Assembly (NCBI GenBank): GCA_964570625.1
Contig: CAZMYW010000028.1
Location: 1 to 64,000, forward strand
DNA from: JBFLXB01 sp964570625
GTDB lineage: Bacteria > Nitrospirota > Nitrospiria > 2-01-FULL-66-17
Reading direction: 5' to 3'
Length of the DNA: 64,000 nt
Each line of letters starts with the position of its first letter. Position 1 is the stretch's first letter. Shown piece by piece: positions 45,388 to 53,718 of this stretch. The position numbers and the translations under genes are program-made. The notes under the pieces are model-generated. The model was not told where the DNA came from. It made no database searches and worked only from the letters and a program-made list of their open reading frames with translations.

Positions 45388-45495
45388 GCACCGTGCCCGT
45401 GAGGAATGTACTCTAACACGCGATTTTCAGACCGTGCAACGCGCCGGAGAAAGGGATCCATCAAATCGATCGCGGGGGACACCGCATTGTCGCGC

Positions 45496-45533
45496 AAAAA
45501 AAAATGAGTCAGGGGACCGAAGTCCCCTGACTC
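45496..45533 (-). terminator. Strong intrinsic terminator with UUCG loop for the PEP-CTERM gene
   Basis: Reading on the minus strand, GAGTCAGGGGAC-TTCG-GTCCCCTGACTC is a perfect 12-bp stem closed by C(UUCG)G, followed by A and nine T residues. It lies 54 bases after the PEP-CTERM stop codon. Confidence 0.93.
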
Positions 45534-45587
45534 TGACAGATTGATCCGGCTATGCTTCCGGATTTGATCGACTCACAGTGGTTCGAA

Positions 45588-46325
45588 CTACGCGATCCAG
45601 CGCCTCCACGCGCCCCATCCCACAACCCCGGAACCGAGCAAGAGCAATGTCCCAGGCTCAGGCACCTTCTGCACGCAACATTCCGCGTCGTGCGAAAACG
45701 GCGCGAAATCATCCCGATCGACATCTCCGTTTTGTCTCACGGCGGTGTTATACAGATCAAAGTGTAGGTTATAGCCTGCCGCAAGGCCCGTACTGTCCAC
45801 GTTAAACGCGGCAAAATAGGCGCCGGAGCCGGCCGCTGGACCGCCTGGGTCATCTGCCGTGTTGTAGGCGAGCGCGGTATTGAGCGCGCTGAACGCAAAA
45901 TCAAATTCCACGAAGTAGGTTTCGAAAATCCCGTGCTTCGACAGGTCGTTCGCGTCGAATGCCAAGTTCGCCTCCAGCGGCGGAACGCCGTAGGACATGT
46001 CGCTCGTGGCGTCGACCGTGGTACCGTCAAACACAAAGCTTCCGAACGAGCCTCCCGGAGGGGCGGTCTTCGGGGTGAGTGCGACCGAGATGTAGTAGGT
46101 CTCGGCCAAGAAGGCGTTAATTTGGCTCGTCGTGGCGTTGTGCCAAGGCGTCAGGAGGGCATACAACGTAAACGGATCCGAGCTCCCGACAATGGTCTCG
46201 GTTTCAAGGTCGTACACGCCGCCACCGATATCCAACTGTAGCAGCGGGTAGGCTGACGCCTCGCGGCTCCCAAAGGCCACGGCCCCCAAAAAAATTGCAC
46301 CAAAGACTAGGTTTCTTGGCAACAT
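45588..46325 (-). CDS. PEP-CTERM sorted exported protein
   Basis: 245 residues. Signal peptide (cleavage near REASA, about 25). The C terminus reads VPEPGTLLLLGSG, a hydrophobic helix, then RRW: the tripartite PEP-CTERM sorting signal recognised by an exosortase. The central part is a beta-rich domain with no family I recognise and a CC pair (DAECCVQ) just before the sorting signal. Such proteins are processed at the membrane and released with exopolysaccharide. The PrsK/PrsR regulators of this class are 8 kb away. Confidence 0.88.
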   Translation of the reverse strand: MLPRNLVFGAIFLGAVAFGSREASAYPLLQLDIGGGVYDLETETIVGSSDPFTLYALLTPWHNATTSQINAFLAETYYISVALTPKTAPPGGSFGSFVFDGTTVDATSDMSYGVPPLEANLAFDANDLSKHGIFETYFVEFDFAFSALNTALAYNTADDPGGPAAGSGAYFAAFNVDSTGLAAGYNLHFDLYNTAVRQNGDVDRDDFAPFSHDAECCVQKVPEPGTLLLLGSGVVGWGAWRRWIA

Positions 46326-46440
46326 GGTGTGCTCTCCATTTTACAACCATTCCGATATTCAAGTTATATGCCTAACGACCCATAGAGGATCAGGTAACGC
46401 GATACTTTACATATCTCAATGATTTAACAAGCATTTATCT

Positions 46441-46510
46441 GTCAACAACATGAATGCCTATTTGACTTGAACTCCCCGCTGAGACGAAACCGTGTAAAGA
46501 ATTTCAACAC
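46441..46510 (-). promoter_or_regulatory. Candidate sigma-54 promoter and upstream dyad for the PEP-CTERM gene
   Basis: In the AT-rich 286-bp gap, minus-strand TAGGCATTCATGTTGTT (around 46460-46444) has GG-N10-GT, close to the sigma-54 pattern TGGCAC-N5-TTGC but with T for the final C. A dyad GTGT-N11-ACAC (46492-46510) lies about 50 bp upstream, a plausible PrsR site. A second weaker TAGGCAT-N5-TTGA is at about 46374-46358. Tentative. Confidence 0.3.
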
Positions 46511-46611
46511 TCACGAAAGGAACTCAACGCGATAAACCATAACTTATATATAAAAATCAATCAACTAGACCACAGAAGACATTATGTTAAATTTTATGAC
46601 ACCTCTGACAC

Positions 46612-47367
46612 CTAAGGACTCGTCACCCGTACCGTTACCTCGGATCCTGCAGCCTCGGTCCGGTCGACCACGGCCACGTAGTAACGCCCGGTTTCGGTCG
46701 CGCGAAAGGCGATCGTGCCGGACGGATCAGCCACGTCGAAGAAGTCGCCGTCAACGGAGGGGATGAGCGAGGCGAATATCTCGGTGGCACCGCGCATCGT
46801 CGTGACGTGAATGGTGTAGTCCATGCCACGAGTCGCGTCGAACACGAAGCGGGCGACCTCTCCGAGAGCCAGGGCGCGGGGGGCTGCGAAATCGTTCACG
46901 AGGAGACGCGTCGTGCCGGGCAGGGGATCGAGGTGTTCGTCGTACGAGACCACGCGGACTGTGTATTCGGTGCCCGCGTGGGTACCGCGGTCGGCCACCG
47001 CCACGTACGCCACCCTGTCGGTGGCGGTGAATGCCAGGCCCATGGCCGAACCCAGATCCACCATGGCGTGCGTCACGGGATCGATGATCGGTGAAAACGC
47101 GACGTACGTGTCGGCGTCGCCTGAAAAGACGCGAGTGAGCACGAAGTACTGATGCCCCGGCACGGTCTCAAACCGCCACGCGTGCGCCCCGTACCGGCCC
47201 AAGTCCGCGGGGCTGGGCGCGTCGTTGACCAAGACCTCGGTTCCCGCCGACAGATCCCAACACTCGCCGGAAGGGCACGGAACAACCAGCACGGGTTCCA
47301 CGATCGGCCCGCACGCGACCAGGGCAACCGACCCGACGGTCAGGGAAATACGCCACAGGACGTTCAT
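46612..47367 (-). CDS. Lipoprotein with two PPC-like beta-sandwich domains
   Basis: 251 residues, GGAGG ribosome site. Lipoprotein signal SVALVAC. Two tandem repeats of about 105 residues: VLVNDAPSPADLGRYGAHAWRFETVPGHQYFV and LLVNDFAAPRALALGEVARFVFDATRGMDYTI, each ending in a Y.V.V.D strand (AYVAVADRGTHAGTEYTVRV, YYVAVVDRTEAAGSEVTVRV). This matches the layout of pre-peptidase C-terminal (PPC) domains, here without a protease. Confidence 0.75.
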   Translation of the reverse strand: MNVLWRISLTVGSVALVACGPIVEPVLVVPCPSGECWDLSAGTEVLVNDAPSPADLGRYGAHAWRFETVPGHQYFVLTRVFSGDADTYVAFSPIIDPVTHAMVDLGSAMGLAFTATDRVAYVAVADRGTHAGTEYTVRVVSYDEHLDPLPGTTRLLVNDFAAPRALALGEVARFVFDATRGMDYTIHVTTMRGATEIFASLIPSVDGDFFDVADPSGTIAFRATETGRYYVAVVDRTEAAGSEVTVRVTSP

Positions 47368-47486
47368 CGCCGGCCTCCGGATGACGCAACATCTTGTCGG
47401 TCAACCAGACGGCCCGTGCGCGGGAATATTCACGTTGACCACTCGCTTTGACTTTGTCAGGCCTGCGTACTACGATCCCGGCTTCG

Positions 47487-48371
47487 ATGGTCGACCGCCG
47501 CGCCACACACCGATTCGGGATGGCGTTGATGCTCGCCGCCGCAGCGTGCATCGGCATCCAGGGGTTTTTCGTCAAACTGGCGGGCCGGGAGATCGACCCG
47601 GTCACGCTGGCGTTTCTGCGCTTCGCCGCCAGTTATGCCCTCATGCGGGCCGCCATGACCGCGGGCTGGGTGGAGATCCGGCCCGTGAATCTCCGCATCC
47701 TCTGGATCCGCGGCGTGTTGGGCGGTTTCGGCAGTCTCCTGCTCTTTCTGGCGGTCACGCACACGCGCCTCTCCAACGCAATGGTCTTGTTTTACACCTA
47801 CCCCGTGTTCTCGGCGTTGATGACCCGCGTGATCCAAGGAACCGATTTGTCGGCAGTCGTGGTCGGTGCGTTTGTGGCGTCGTTCGTCGGCGTGTATCTG
47901 ATCGTCCAGCCGTCGTTCGACACCGTGGTCAGCGGGGACGTGTGGGGGCTGCTCGCCGCGCTGACCGCGGGCGGGGCGATCGTGTCGCTCAAGGTCTCGC
48001 GATCCACCGAAACCGCATGGACCGTGTTTCACTACTACAACATTGCGGGGATGCTGGTGACCGCGCCCTTCCTGTTCTGGCACTGGACCACTCCGAGCCT
48101 TCAGAATCTCCCGGTTCTGCTCGCCATGCTGGTGTTTTCGATCTTGGGCCAGCTTGGAACGACGTACGCCTACCGCTACACCACCGCGGTGGAAGGCGGG
48201 GTCCTGTCCATGTTCGGGGCCGTGGTAGGCAGTGTGTTGGGAATCAGCTTGTTCGCCGAACCCGCGACACCGCATTTCGTCGCCGGGGCCGTGCTGGTTG
48301 TATCGGGGGGAATCTATTTAACGGTCAGAGGATCGGAGGCCGAGAATGAGGGAATCACACGTCACCGTTGA
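47487..48371 (+). CDS. DMT-superfamily (EamA) transporter
   Basis: 294 residues from ATG 47487 (the TTG 13 codons upstream is less likely). Ten membrane helices in two EamA repeats: LAAAACIGIQGFFVKLAGREIDPVTLAFLRF for the first, GLLAALTAGGAIVSLKVSR for the second, and LGQLGTTYAYRYT near the end. Drug/metabolite exporter of unknown substrate. Divergent from the PPC lipoprotein; repeat copy E starts nine bases after its stop. Confidence 0.9.
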   Translation: MVDRRATHRFGMALMLAAAACIGIQGFFVKLAGREIDPVTLAFLRFAASYALMRAAMTAGWVEIRPVNLRILWIRGVLGGFGSLLLFLAVTHTRLSNAMVLFYTYPVFSALMTRVIQGTDLSAVVVGAFVASFVGVYLIVQPSFDTVVSGDVWGLLAALTAGGAIVSLKVSRSTETAWTVFHYYNIAGMLVTAPFLFWHWTTPSLQNLPVLLAMLVFSILGQLGTTYAYRYTTAVEGGVLSMFGAVVGSVLGISLFAEPATPHFVAGAVLVVSGGIYLTVRGSEAENEGITRHR

Positions 48372-48380
48372 AGACCACTG

Positions 48381-48562
48381 AGGCTGCTCAGAAAGCTCCA
48401 ACTGCTAGGCCGCAGGGAGGAGGAAACCGGAGCGTACTGGGTCGTACGTGAGGATTTCCGACGACCGAGAATCCGAACCGCTCCGAGGGAGCGGATAGAA
48501 CCCAATTTCATTTTCCCTGCGGATCGCGAAGCAACGCCGCAGGAGGACGTTCTCAGCAGCCT
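48381..48562 (+). repeat. Dispersed inverted-repeat element, copy E (182 bp, longest)
   Basis: Ends AGGCTGCTCAGAA / TTCTCAGCAGCCT. The left half and core match copy C almost base for base (GGAGCGTACTGGGTCGTACG). A private insertion of about 65 bp lies in the right half, containing CCGCTCC / GGAGCGG. It ends one base before the stop of the minus-strand gene at 48564. Confidence 0.92.
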
Positions 48563-48563
48563 A

Positions 48564-48899
48564 CTAGTGCTGGATCTTCATCTCGACCTTGCCATCGCCC
48601 CGCTTGATCCCGAACACCTGTCCCACGGCTTCGTCGGCCGAATCCACGGTGGTGAGGCGCGGCTCAATGCCGCGAGATGACAGGTCCGCTTTCAACGCAT
48701 CGCCGAACGACTTGCCGATGACCATCTTGCAGTCAGCGACGGCTTCCAGCAGCGTCTTGTCGTAGTAGCGGATCGTACGAAACACCACCTCGCTGCCCCG
48801 CATGTCGTAGACCACCACCAGCGGCGGCGCGTCGGCGGAATCGGACACGGTACAGTCATCGTTAGCGGCAACCGCCACTTTCTGTTCCACCTCTTTCAT
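48564..48899 (-). CDS. NifX/NafY-like dinitrogenase-cofactor-type small protein
   Basis: 111 residues. VVFRTIRYYDKTLLEAVADCKMVIGKSFGDALKADLSSRGIEPRLTTVDSADEAVGQVF follows the NifX/NifB C-terminal fold, in which D(C/A)..V......G......L...GI.P is the signature. Stand-alone proteins of this type occur widely outside nitrogen fixers; no nif genes are in the window. May carry an iron- or molybdenum-containing cofactor. Confidence 0.65.
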   Translation of the reverse strand: MKEVEQKVAVAANDDCTVSDSADAPPLVVVYDMRGSEVVFRTIRYYDKTLLEAVADCKMVIGKSFGDALKADLSSRGIEPRLTTVDSADEAVGQVFGIKRGDGKVEMKIQH

Positions 48900-49133
48900 C
48901 GCCCCACCCCCGATTCGGAGAAACGCTGAATAGTAAGACCGTCGATCGCGTGCGGTTATTTATAGTCAATTTCCATGGGCGATGCAACCATTGACACAAC
49001 GCTGCCAGCACCAGAGTGCCCCGCAGTTCCCATTTGCCCCTCGATTGAGGACTTTTTCCCCAAGCGCGTCCCGCGAGACGATCGATCCGTCAAAACTATA
49101 TGGATTTTATAGGTATTTACTGTGGATAAAACT
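48900..49133. other. Gene-free stretch, moderately AT-rich
   Basis: Between the NifX-like gene and the next promoter no convincing gene is seen. It holds a TGTGGATAA (49121-49129), a perfect reverse DnaA-box 9-mer, but only one, so an origin is not supported. Promoters for the divergent neighbours are expected here. Confidence 0.4.
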
Positions 49134-49151
49134 TAGGCGTGTCGCTTGCAA
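49134..49151 (+). promoter_or_regulatory. Sigma-54-type promoter of a small exported protein gene
   Basis: TAGGCGTGTCGCTTGCAA contains GG (49136-49137), ten bases, and GC (49148-49149), with TTGCA at -12 matching the sigma-54 consensus; the -24 is AGGCGT rather than TGGCAC. The expected start point is about 50 bases before the ATG at 49212. A sigma-54 activator (PrsR) is encoded in this window. Confidence 0.55.
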
Positions 49152-49211
49152 TGATTTAACTCAACACATTTCCACCCTCTCACTCGTGACGTTCGTCACA
49201 GGAGTTTGCTG

Positions 49212-49505
49212 ATGTCTCGTGCATTGCTTTCCGCTGTGCTGGGCGGCCTCGCCACCCTCTTCGTGGCTCTCCCTTCGGCCGTCGGTGCTGCCGCTGATCC
49301 TGCTCCGCTCGCTCCCAAGCGTTTGGTGGTGGACTCGGTGACGGCTCCGGTGTTGTCCGTGGATCAGGCCGCTCTGATGGTCGAAATCGTCCTGGTTCCG
49401 GACGGTGAGTACCGTCCGGTTCATCCCGACTCGCTGGACAACACCAGCGAGTCGCCGCTTTCCGGACCGCTCGACGCGACCGGTGACGCGGCCGACAGTC
49501 CGTAG
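49212..49505 (+). CDS. Small exported protein of unknown function
   Basis: 97 residues. ATG 49212 follows CAGGAG; a TTG two codons upstream is not favoured. A signal peptide (LLSAVLGGLATLFVALPSAVGAAA) leads to a mature peptide of about 70 residues, acidic and Pro/Ser/Thr-rich, without cysteine and without a PEP-CTERM tail. It is behind the best sigma-54 promoter in the window, so it may belong to the PrsR regulon (inference). Confidence 0.6.
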   Translation: MSRALLSAVLGGLATLFVALPSAVGAAADPAPLAPKRLVVDSVTAPVLSVDQAALMVEIVLVPDGEYRPVHPDSLDNTSESPLSGPLDATGDAADSP

Positions 49506-49555
49506 GCGCGGTTCAGCCCTTCCGTCGAGACGCTGGTTCCGCTACAATCCCCGAC

Positions 49556-50005
49556 ATGCGGTTGGCAGAACGCATCGTGTCTTGGCGCGTGGCGCGCCGG
49601 GTGGCGCCGGATGAGCTGGCGCGCCGCGCCGGGATCGAACCAGCGCGCCTGGACCGCATTGAACGCGGGGACGAAGACCCCACCGCCTCGACCCTCGCGT
49701 CTCTCGCTTCCGCCCTGGGTATCCCTGCAGGGTGGTTGCACGACGAGCCCAAGCGATTGCTCGCGCTCATTGCGGACGATGACGAGGAAACGACCGAGCC
49801 CGATCCCGTGACCACACGGATGCTGGCCGCGGTGGGAGCTGAACGAACGCTCTTCGCCCTGGTTGCCCAACTGGTCTGTTCGGCTGAACCTCGCCTGGTC
49901 CGCGCCGCTGAAGTGAGCCTGCTGAGCCTCGTCAAACAGATTCCACGGACAACGGTCCCGTGGGAGTCCCGCCCGCCCGGTCACTTCGAACCGCCGAGCG
50001 ACTGA
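49556..50005 (+). CDS. XRE-family helix-turn-helix protein
   Basis: 149 residues. The N-terminal 60 residues are a Cro/C1-type DNA-binding domain: ERIVSWRVARRVAPDELARRAGIEPARLDRIERGDEDPTASTLASLASALGIP. The C-terminal part (DEETTEPDPVTTRMLAAVGAERTLFALVAQLVCSAEPRLVRAAEVSLLSLVKQI) is helical and unassigned. Probable regulator; target unknown. TACAAT at 49542-49547 may be its -10 element. Confidence 0.78.
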   Translation: MRLAERIVSWRVARRVAPDELARRAGIEPARLDRIERGDEDPTASTLASLASALGIPAGWLHDEPKRLLALIADDDEETTEPDPVTTRMLAAVGAERTLFALVAQLVCSAEPRLVRAAEVSLLSLVKQIPRTTVPWESRPPGHFEPPSD

Positions 50006-50033
50006 CCTGGGGCGCTCGCTCTTGAATTACATC

Positions 50034-50201
50034 AGCCTGTTCAGCAACGGGCCAGATGCCCCCTTCGGGGACTTCCGACGTTTGGATTTTTGGAGGTGGG
50101 TCGCTAGGCGCCGCGAGCACACGGAGCGGAGCGTACTAACTGCGTACGTGAGCACCGGACGCGCAGCGGCAACGCCGCAGATGGCCCTTGATGAACAGGC
50201 T
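50034..50201 (+). repeat. Dispersed inverted-repeat element, copy F (168 bp)
   Basis: Ends AGCCTGTTCAGCAACGGGCC / GGCCCTTGATGAACAGGCT are paired to each other and distinct from copies A-E. The core has GCGTACTAACTGCGTACGTG and AACGCCGCAGATGG. It shares the CCCCCTTCGGGGACTTCC block with copy D. It lies 28 bases after the XRE gene and ends 43 bases before metH, so it forms most of the metH leader. Confidence 0.92.
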
Positions 50202-50244
50202 CCAATGCATAGACGCACACCCAACCCTTTGCTATGATGCCGAC

Positions 50245-53200
50245 ATGACGATCCGCAACTCCGCTGACCAACTTCGCGACCTGCTGACCCGCCGCATCCT
50301 GGTGTTGGATGGGGCGATGGGCACGGTGCTGCAAGGCAAGAATCTCACGGCCGCTGATTTCGGCGGGCCGGAGTACGAGGGGTGCAACGAGTATCTCAAC
50401 CTGACCAAGCCCGACGTGGTGGCCAGCGTGTTCGAGGCCTACTTCGACGCGGGCGCGGACATCGTGGAGACCAACACGTTCGGCGCCACGCCGATCGTGC
50501 TGGCCGAATATGCCTTGACCGAGAAAGCGCGCGAGATCAACCGCGTCAGCGCGCAGATCGCCCGCCGCGCCGCTGATTCACGTTCGACCCCGGACAAGCC
50601 ACGGTTCGTGGCGGGCTCGATGGGCCCCACGACCAAAACCATCACCGTCACCGGCGGCGTCACGTTCGATCAGCTGGTGGACTCCTTTGCGGTGCAGGCC
50701 GAGGGGTTGATCGAAGGCGGCGTCGATCTGCTGCTGCTCGAAACCGCGCAGGACACGCTCAATCTGAAGGCCGCGGCCATCGGCATCGCCCGCGCGCAAG
50801 CGGCGTTCGGGTCGCGGGTTCCACTCATGGTCTCGGGCACCATCGAACCGATGGGTACCATGCTGGCGGGCCAGGGCGTCGACGCGCTGTATACCTCGCT
50901 CGAACACGTCGACGTCTTTTCAATCGGCCTCAATTGCGCGACCGGACCGGAATTCATGACCGATCACGTCCGATCACTCGCTGGCCTCGCCACGTGCTTC
51001 GTCTCGGTTTACCCCAACGCGGGGTTGCCCGACGAGGAAGGCCGTTACGCGGAGACGCCGCAGAGTTTGGCCGCCAAACTCGCCCGCTTCGTGGACGAGG
51101 GCTGGGTGAACATGGTCGGCGGCTGTTGCGGAACGACCCCCGCGCACATCGCCGCGATCGTCGCAATGGTCCAAGGCAAACGCCCGCGGACGCCTCAGCG
51201 TGCGCTGAAGCCTGCTGTGTCGGGGATCGATTTCGTGCTGATCGAGGACGACAACCGGCCGCTCATCGTGGGCGAACGCACCAACGTCATCGGCAGCCGC
51301 AAGTTCAAGGACATGATCATCGACGGCAAGATCGAAGAAGCCGGGGAGATCGGGCGCGCGCAGGCCAAAAACGGCGCACAGATCTTGGACGTGTGTATGG
51401 CCAACCCCGACCGCAACGAGCTGGCCGATATGGAGACCTTCATCAGCGTCCTGACCAAAAAGGTCAAACTGCCGCTGATGATCGACTCGACCGATCACAT
51501 CGTGATTGAGGCCGCGCTTAAGCGATGCCAGGGCAAGTGCATCATCAACTCGATCAACCTCGAGGACGGCGAGGAACGGTTCGAACTCGTCGTGCCGCTG
51601 ATCAAGCGCTACGGCGGCGCGGTCGTGGTGGGTTGCATTGACGAAGACCCGCAGCAGGGCATGGGGGTAACGCGCCAGCGCAAACTGGAGATCGCCCAGC
51701 GCTCGTACGATCTGCTGGTAAACAAATACGGCTTGCCCGCGCGCGACATCATTTTCGACGCATTGGTCTTTCCGGTCGGCACCGGCGACGCGAACTACAT
51801 CGGCTCGGCCGTCGAGACGATCGAGGGCATCAAGCTGATCAAGGCCGCGCTCCCCGACACCAAAACCATTCTGGGCATCAGCAACGTCTCGTTCGGCCTC
51901 CCGCCCGCGGGCCGGGAGGTTCTGAATGCGGTCTACCTGTACCACAACGTGAAGGCCGGGCTCGATCTGGCGATCGTGAACGCCGAACGTTTGGAGCGAT
52001 ATCCGTCGATTCCGGAGGAAGAGCGCAAGCTGGCGGAGGACCTGATTTTCTGGCGCGGCAATGATCCGGTCGCGGCGTTCGCCGCGCACTTCAAGGGCAG
52101 GCAGACGAAAGTCAGGGCGGCCGCCGCCGATCTCCCATTGGACGACCGCTTGGCGCGCTACATCGTCGAAGGCTCGCGCGACGGGTTGGTCGCGGATCTC
52201 GACGAAGCGCTGAAAGCCCGCGCGCCTCTGGCGATCATCAACGGCCCGCTGATGACCGGCATGGACGAGGTCGGGCGCCTCTTCAACAACAACGAACTGA
52301 TCGTCGCCGAAGTGCTGCAGAGTGCCGAGGCGATGAAGGCCTCGGTGCGGCACCTCGAGCAATTCATGGAAAAATCCGAGACCGCGGCCAAGGCCAAGAT
52401 CCTGCTCGCCACGGTCAAAGGCGACGTCCACGACATCGGCAAGAATCTGGTGGAAATCATCCTGGGCAACAACGGCTATCACATCGTGAACCTCGGAATC
52501 AAAGTGGCACCGGAAGTGCTCATCGAAGCGTACCGGCGCGAGAAGCCGGACGCAATCGGGCTCTCCGGGCTTCTGGTCAAGTCGGCCCAGCAAATGGTCA
52601 TCACCGCCCAGGACCTTCGCGCCGCGGGCATCGACGTGCCGATCCTGGTGGGCGGCGCGGCGCTGTCGAACAAGTTCACCGCCACGAAGATCGCGCCGGA
52701 ATATCCTGGCATCGTGCTCTATGCCAAAGACGCCATGAGCGGCTTGGAACTGGCCAACCAGCTCACCGACGAGCAAGAACGACAGGCCTTGATCGCGCGC
52801 ATCCGTGAAGAACAGCAGTCGATGGTCCGCGGAGCCGCCGCGCCCAAGCCGGTCGCACCGGCTTCCGCGCCTCCCCTCGCACGTTCCACGGTGCGACGGG
52901 ACGTGGCGATCCCCGCGCCACCGGATTACGACCGCCACCTGCTGCGAAACGTGCCGCTCGGCGAAGTGTTCGCGTATATCAACCCGATCATGTTGTACGG
53001 CAAACACTTGGGCCTGCGCGGACAGATCGACAAGCTACTCGCCGACAAGGACGAGAAAGCGACCAAACTCCATGAAACGGTCGAAGCGCTGAAAACCGAA
53101 ATCGCGGAAAAGAAGTTGATGTCCGCCCACGCGGTGTGGCGGTTCTTTCCCTGCCAGGCGAACGGAGATGATCTGATCCTGTACGATCCCGCTCAGCCCG

Positions 53201-53706
53201 ACCGTGTGCTGGAGACATTCACCTTCCCCCGCCAACCAGGGGGGGAACGACTCTGTCTGGCCGACTACTGCCGCGACGCGCAGTCCCGCGAGCGCGACGC
53301 CATCGCCATCTTTGTCGTCACCTGCGGCGTCGGCATTCGAGACCTCTCGCAACGATGGAAAGACGCGGGCGAGTACCTACGCTCCCACGCCCTGCAGGCC
53401 ATCGCGGTGGAAGGGGCGGAAGGGCTCGCCGAGTGGTTACACCGTCGGCTGCGGACGTCATGGGGATTCCCCGATCCACCCACCACCACGATCCGCGACG
53501 TCCTCAAGAACAAGTACCAGGGCGTCCGCGTGAGCTTCGGCTACCCCGCCTGCCCCAACCTAGCCGACCAGCGTAAGCTGTTTGCACTGCTGCAGCCGAA
53601 AGACATTGGCATCGAACTCACGGACGGTGATATGATGGACCCTGAGGCTTCGGTATCGGCCCTGGTGTTCCACCATCCCGAAGCTAAATATTTCCGAGCG
53701 GACTGA
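50245..53706 (+). CDS. metH: Cobalamin-dependent methionine synthase
   Basis: 1153 residues from ATG 50245; the in-frame extension upstream lies inside repeat F. Four modules in order: homocysteine-binding barrel with LDGAMGTVLQ and zinc cysteines in NCATG and GGCCGTTP (about 230-293), folate barrel from VGERTNVIGSRKF (about 341), B12-binding Rossmann domain with DVHDIGKNL (about 726, His as lower cobalt ligand), and the reactivation domain with RVSFGYPACPNL (about 1096) for AdoMet. Transfers methyl from methyltetrahydrofolate to homocysteine. All key residues intact. Needs B12, and a TonB-type uptake island follows it. Confidence 0.97.
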   Translation: MTIRNSADQLRDLLTRRILVLDGAMGTVLQGKNLTAADFGGPEYEGCNEYLNLTKPDVVASVFEAYFDAGADIVETNTFGATPIVLAEYALTEKAREINRVSAQIARRAADSRSTPDKPRFVAGSMGPTTKTITVTGGVTFDQLVDSFAVQAEGLIEGGVDLLLLETAQDTLNLKAAAIGIARAQAAFGSRVPLMVSGTIEPMGTMLAGQGVDALYTSLEHVDVFSIGLNCATGPEFMTDHVRSLAGLATCFVSVYPNAGLPDEEGRYAETPQSLAAKLARFVDEGWVNMVGGCCGTTPAHIAAIVAMVQGKRPRTPQRALKPAVSGIDFVLIEDDNRPLIVGERTNVIGSRKFKDMIIDGKIEEAGEIGRAQAKNGAQILDVCMANPDRNELADMETFISVLTKKVKLPLMIDSTDHIVIEAALKRCQGKCIINSINLEDGEERFELVVPLIKRYGGAVVVGCIDEDPQQGMGVTRQRKLEIAQRSYDLLVNKYGLPARDIIFDALVFPVGTGDANYIGSAVETIEGIKLIKAALPDTKTILGISNVSFGLPPAGREVLNAVYLYHNVKAGLDLAIVNAERLERYPSIPEEERKLAEDLIFWRGNDPVAAFAAHFKGRQTKVRAAAADLPLDDRLARYIVEGSRDGLVADLDEALKARAPLAIINGPLMTGMDEVGRLFNNNELIVAEVLQSAEAMKASVRHLEQFMEKSETAAKAKILLATVKGDVHDIGKNLVEIILGNNGYHIVNLGIKVAPEVLIEAYRREKPDAIGLSGLLVKSAQQMVITAQDLRAAGIDVPILVGGAALSNKFTATKIAPEYPGIVLYAKDAMSGLELANQLTDEQERQALIARIREEQQSMVRGAAAPKPVAPASAPPLARSTVRRDVAIPAPPDYDRHLLRNVPLGEVFAYINPIMLYGKHLGLRGQIDKLLADKDEKATKLHETVEALKTEIAEKKLMSAHAVWRFFPCQANGDDLILYDPAQPDRVLETFTFPRQPGGERLCLADYCRDAQSRERDAIAIFVVTCGVGIRDLSQRWKDAGEYLRSHALQAIAVEGAEGLAEWLHRRLRTSWGFPDPPTTTIRDVLKNKYQGVRVSFGYPACPNLADQRKLFALLQPKDIGIELTDGDMMDPEASVSALVFHHPEAKYFRAD

Positions 53707-53718
53707 CGGCGACGAGCG

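Noticed and set aside
48564..48899. Evidence for nitrogen fixation from the NifX-like gene
   Set aside because: No nif structural or assembly genes in the window, and stand-alone NifX-fold proteins are widespread in non-fixers.
48982..49212. 76-codon frame in the gap before the small exported protein
   Set aside because: No ribosome site, atypical composition, and it runs across the sigma-54 promoter and ribosome site of the next gene.
50034..50245. A SAM or cobalamin riboswitch in the metH leader
   Set aside because: The leader is almost entirely repeat copy F, whose core is shared with gaps unrelated to methionine; no riboswitch core is visible.
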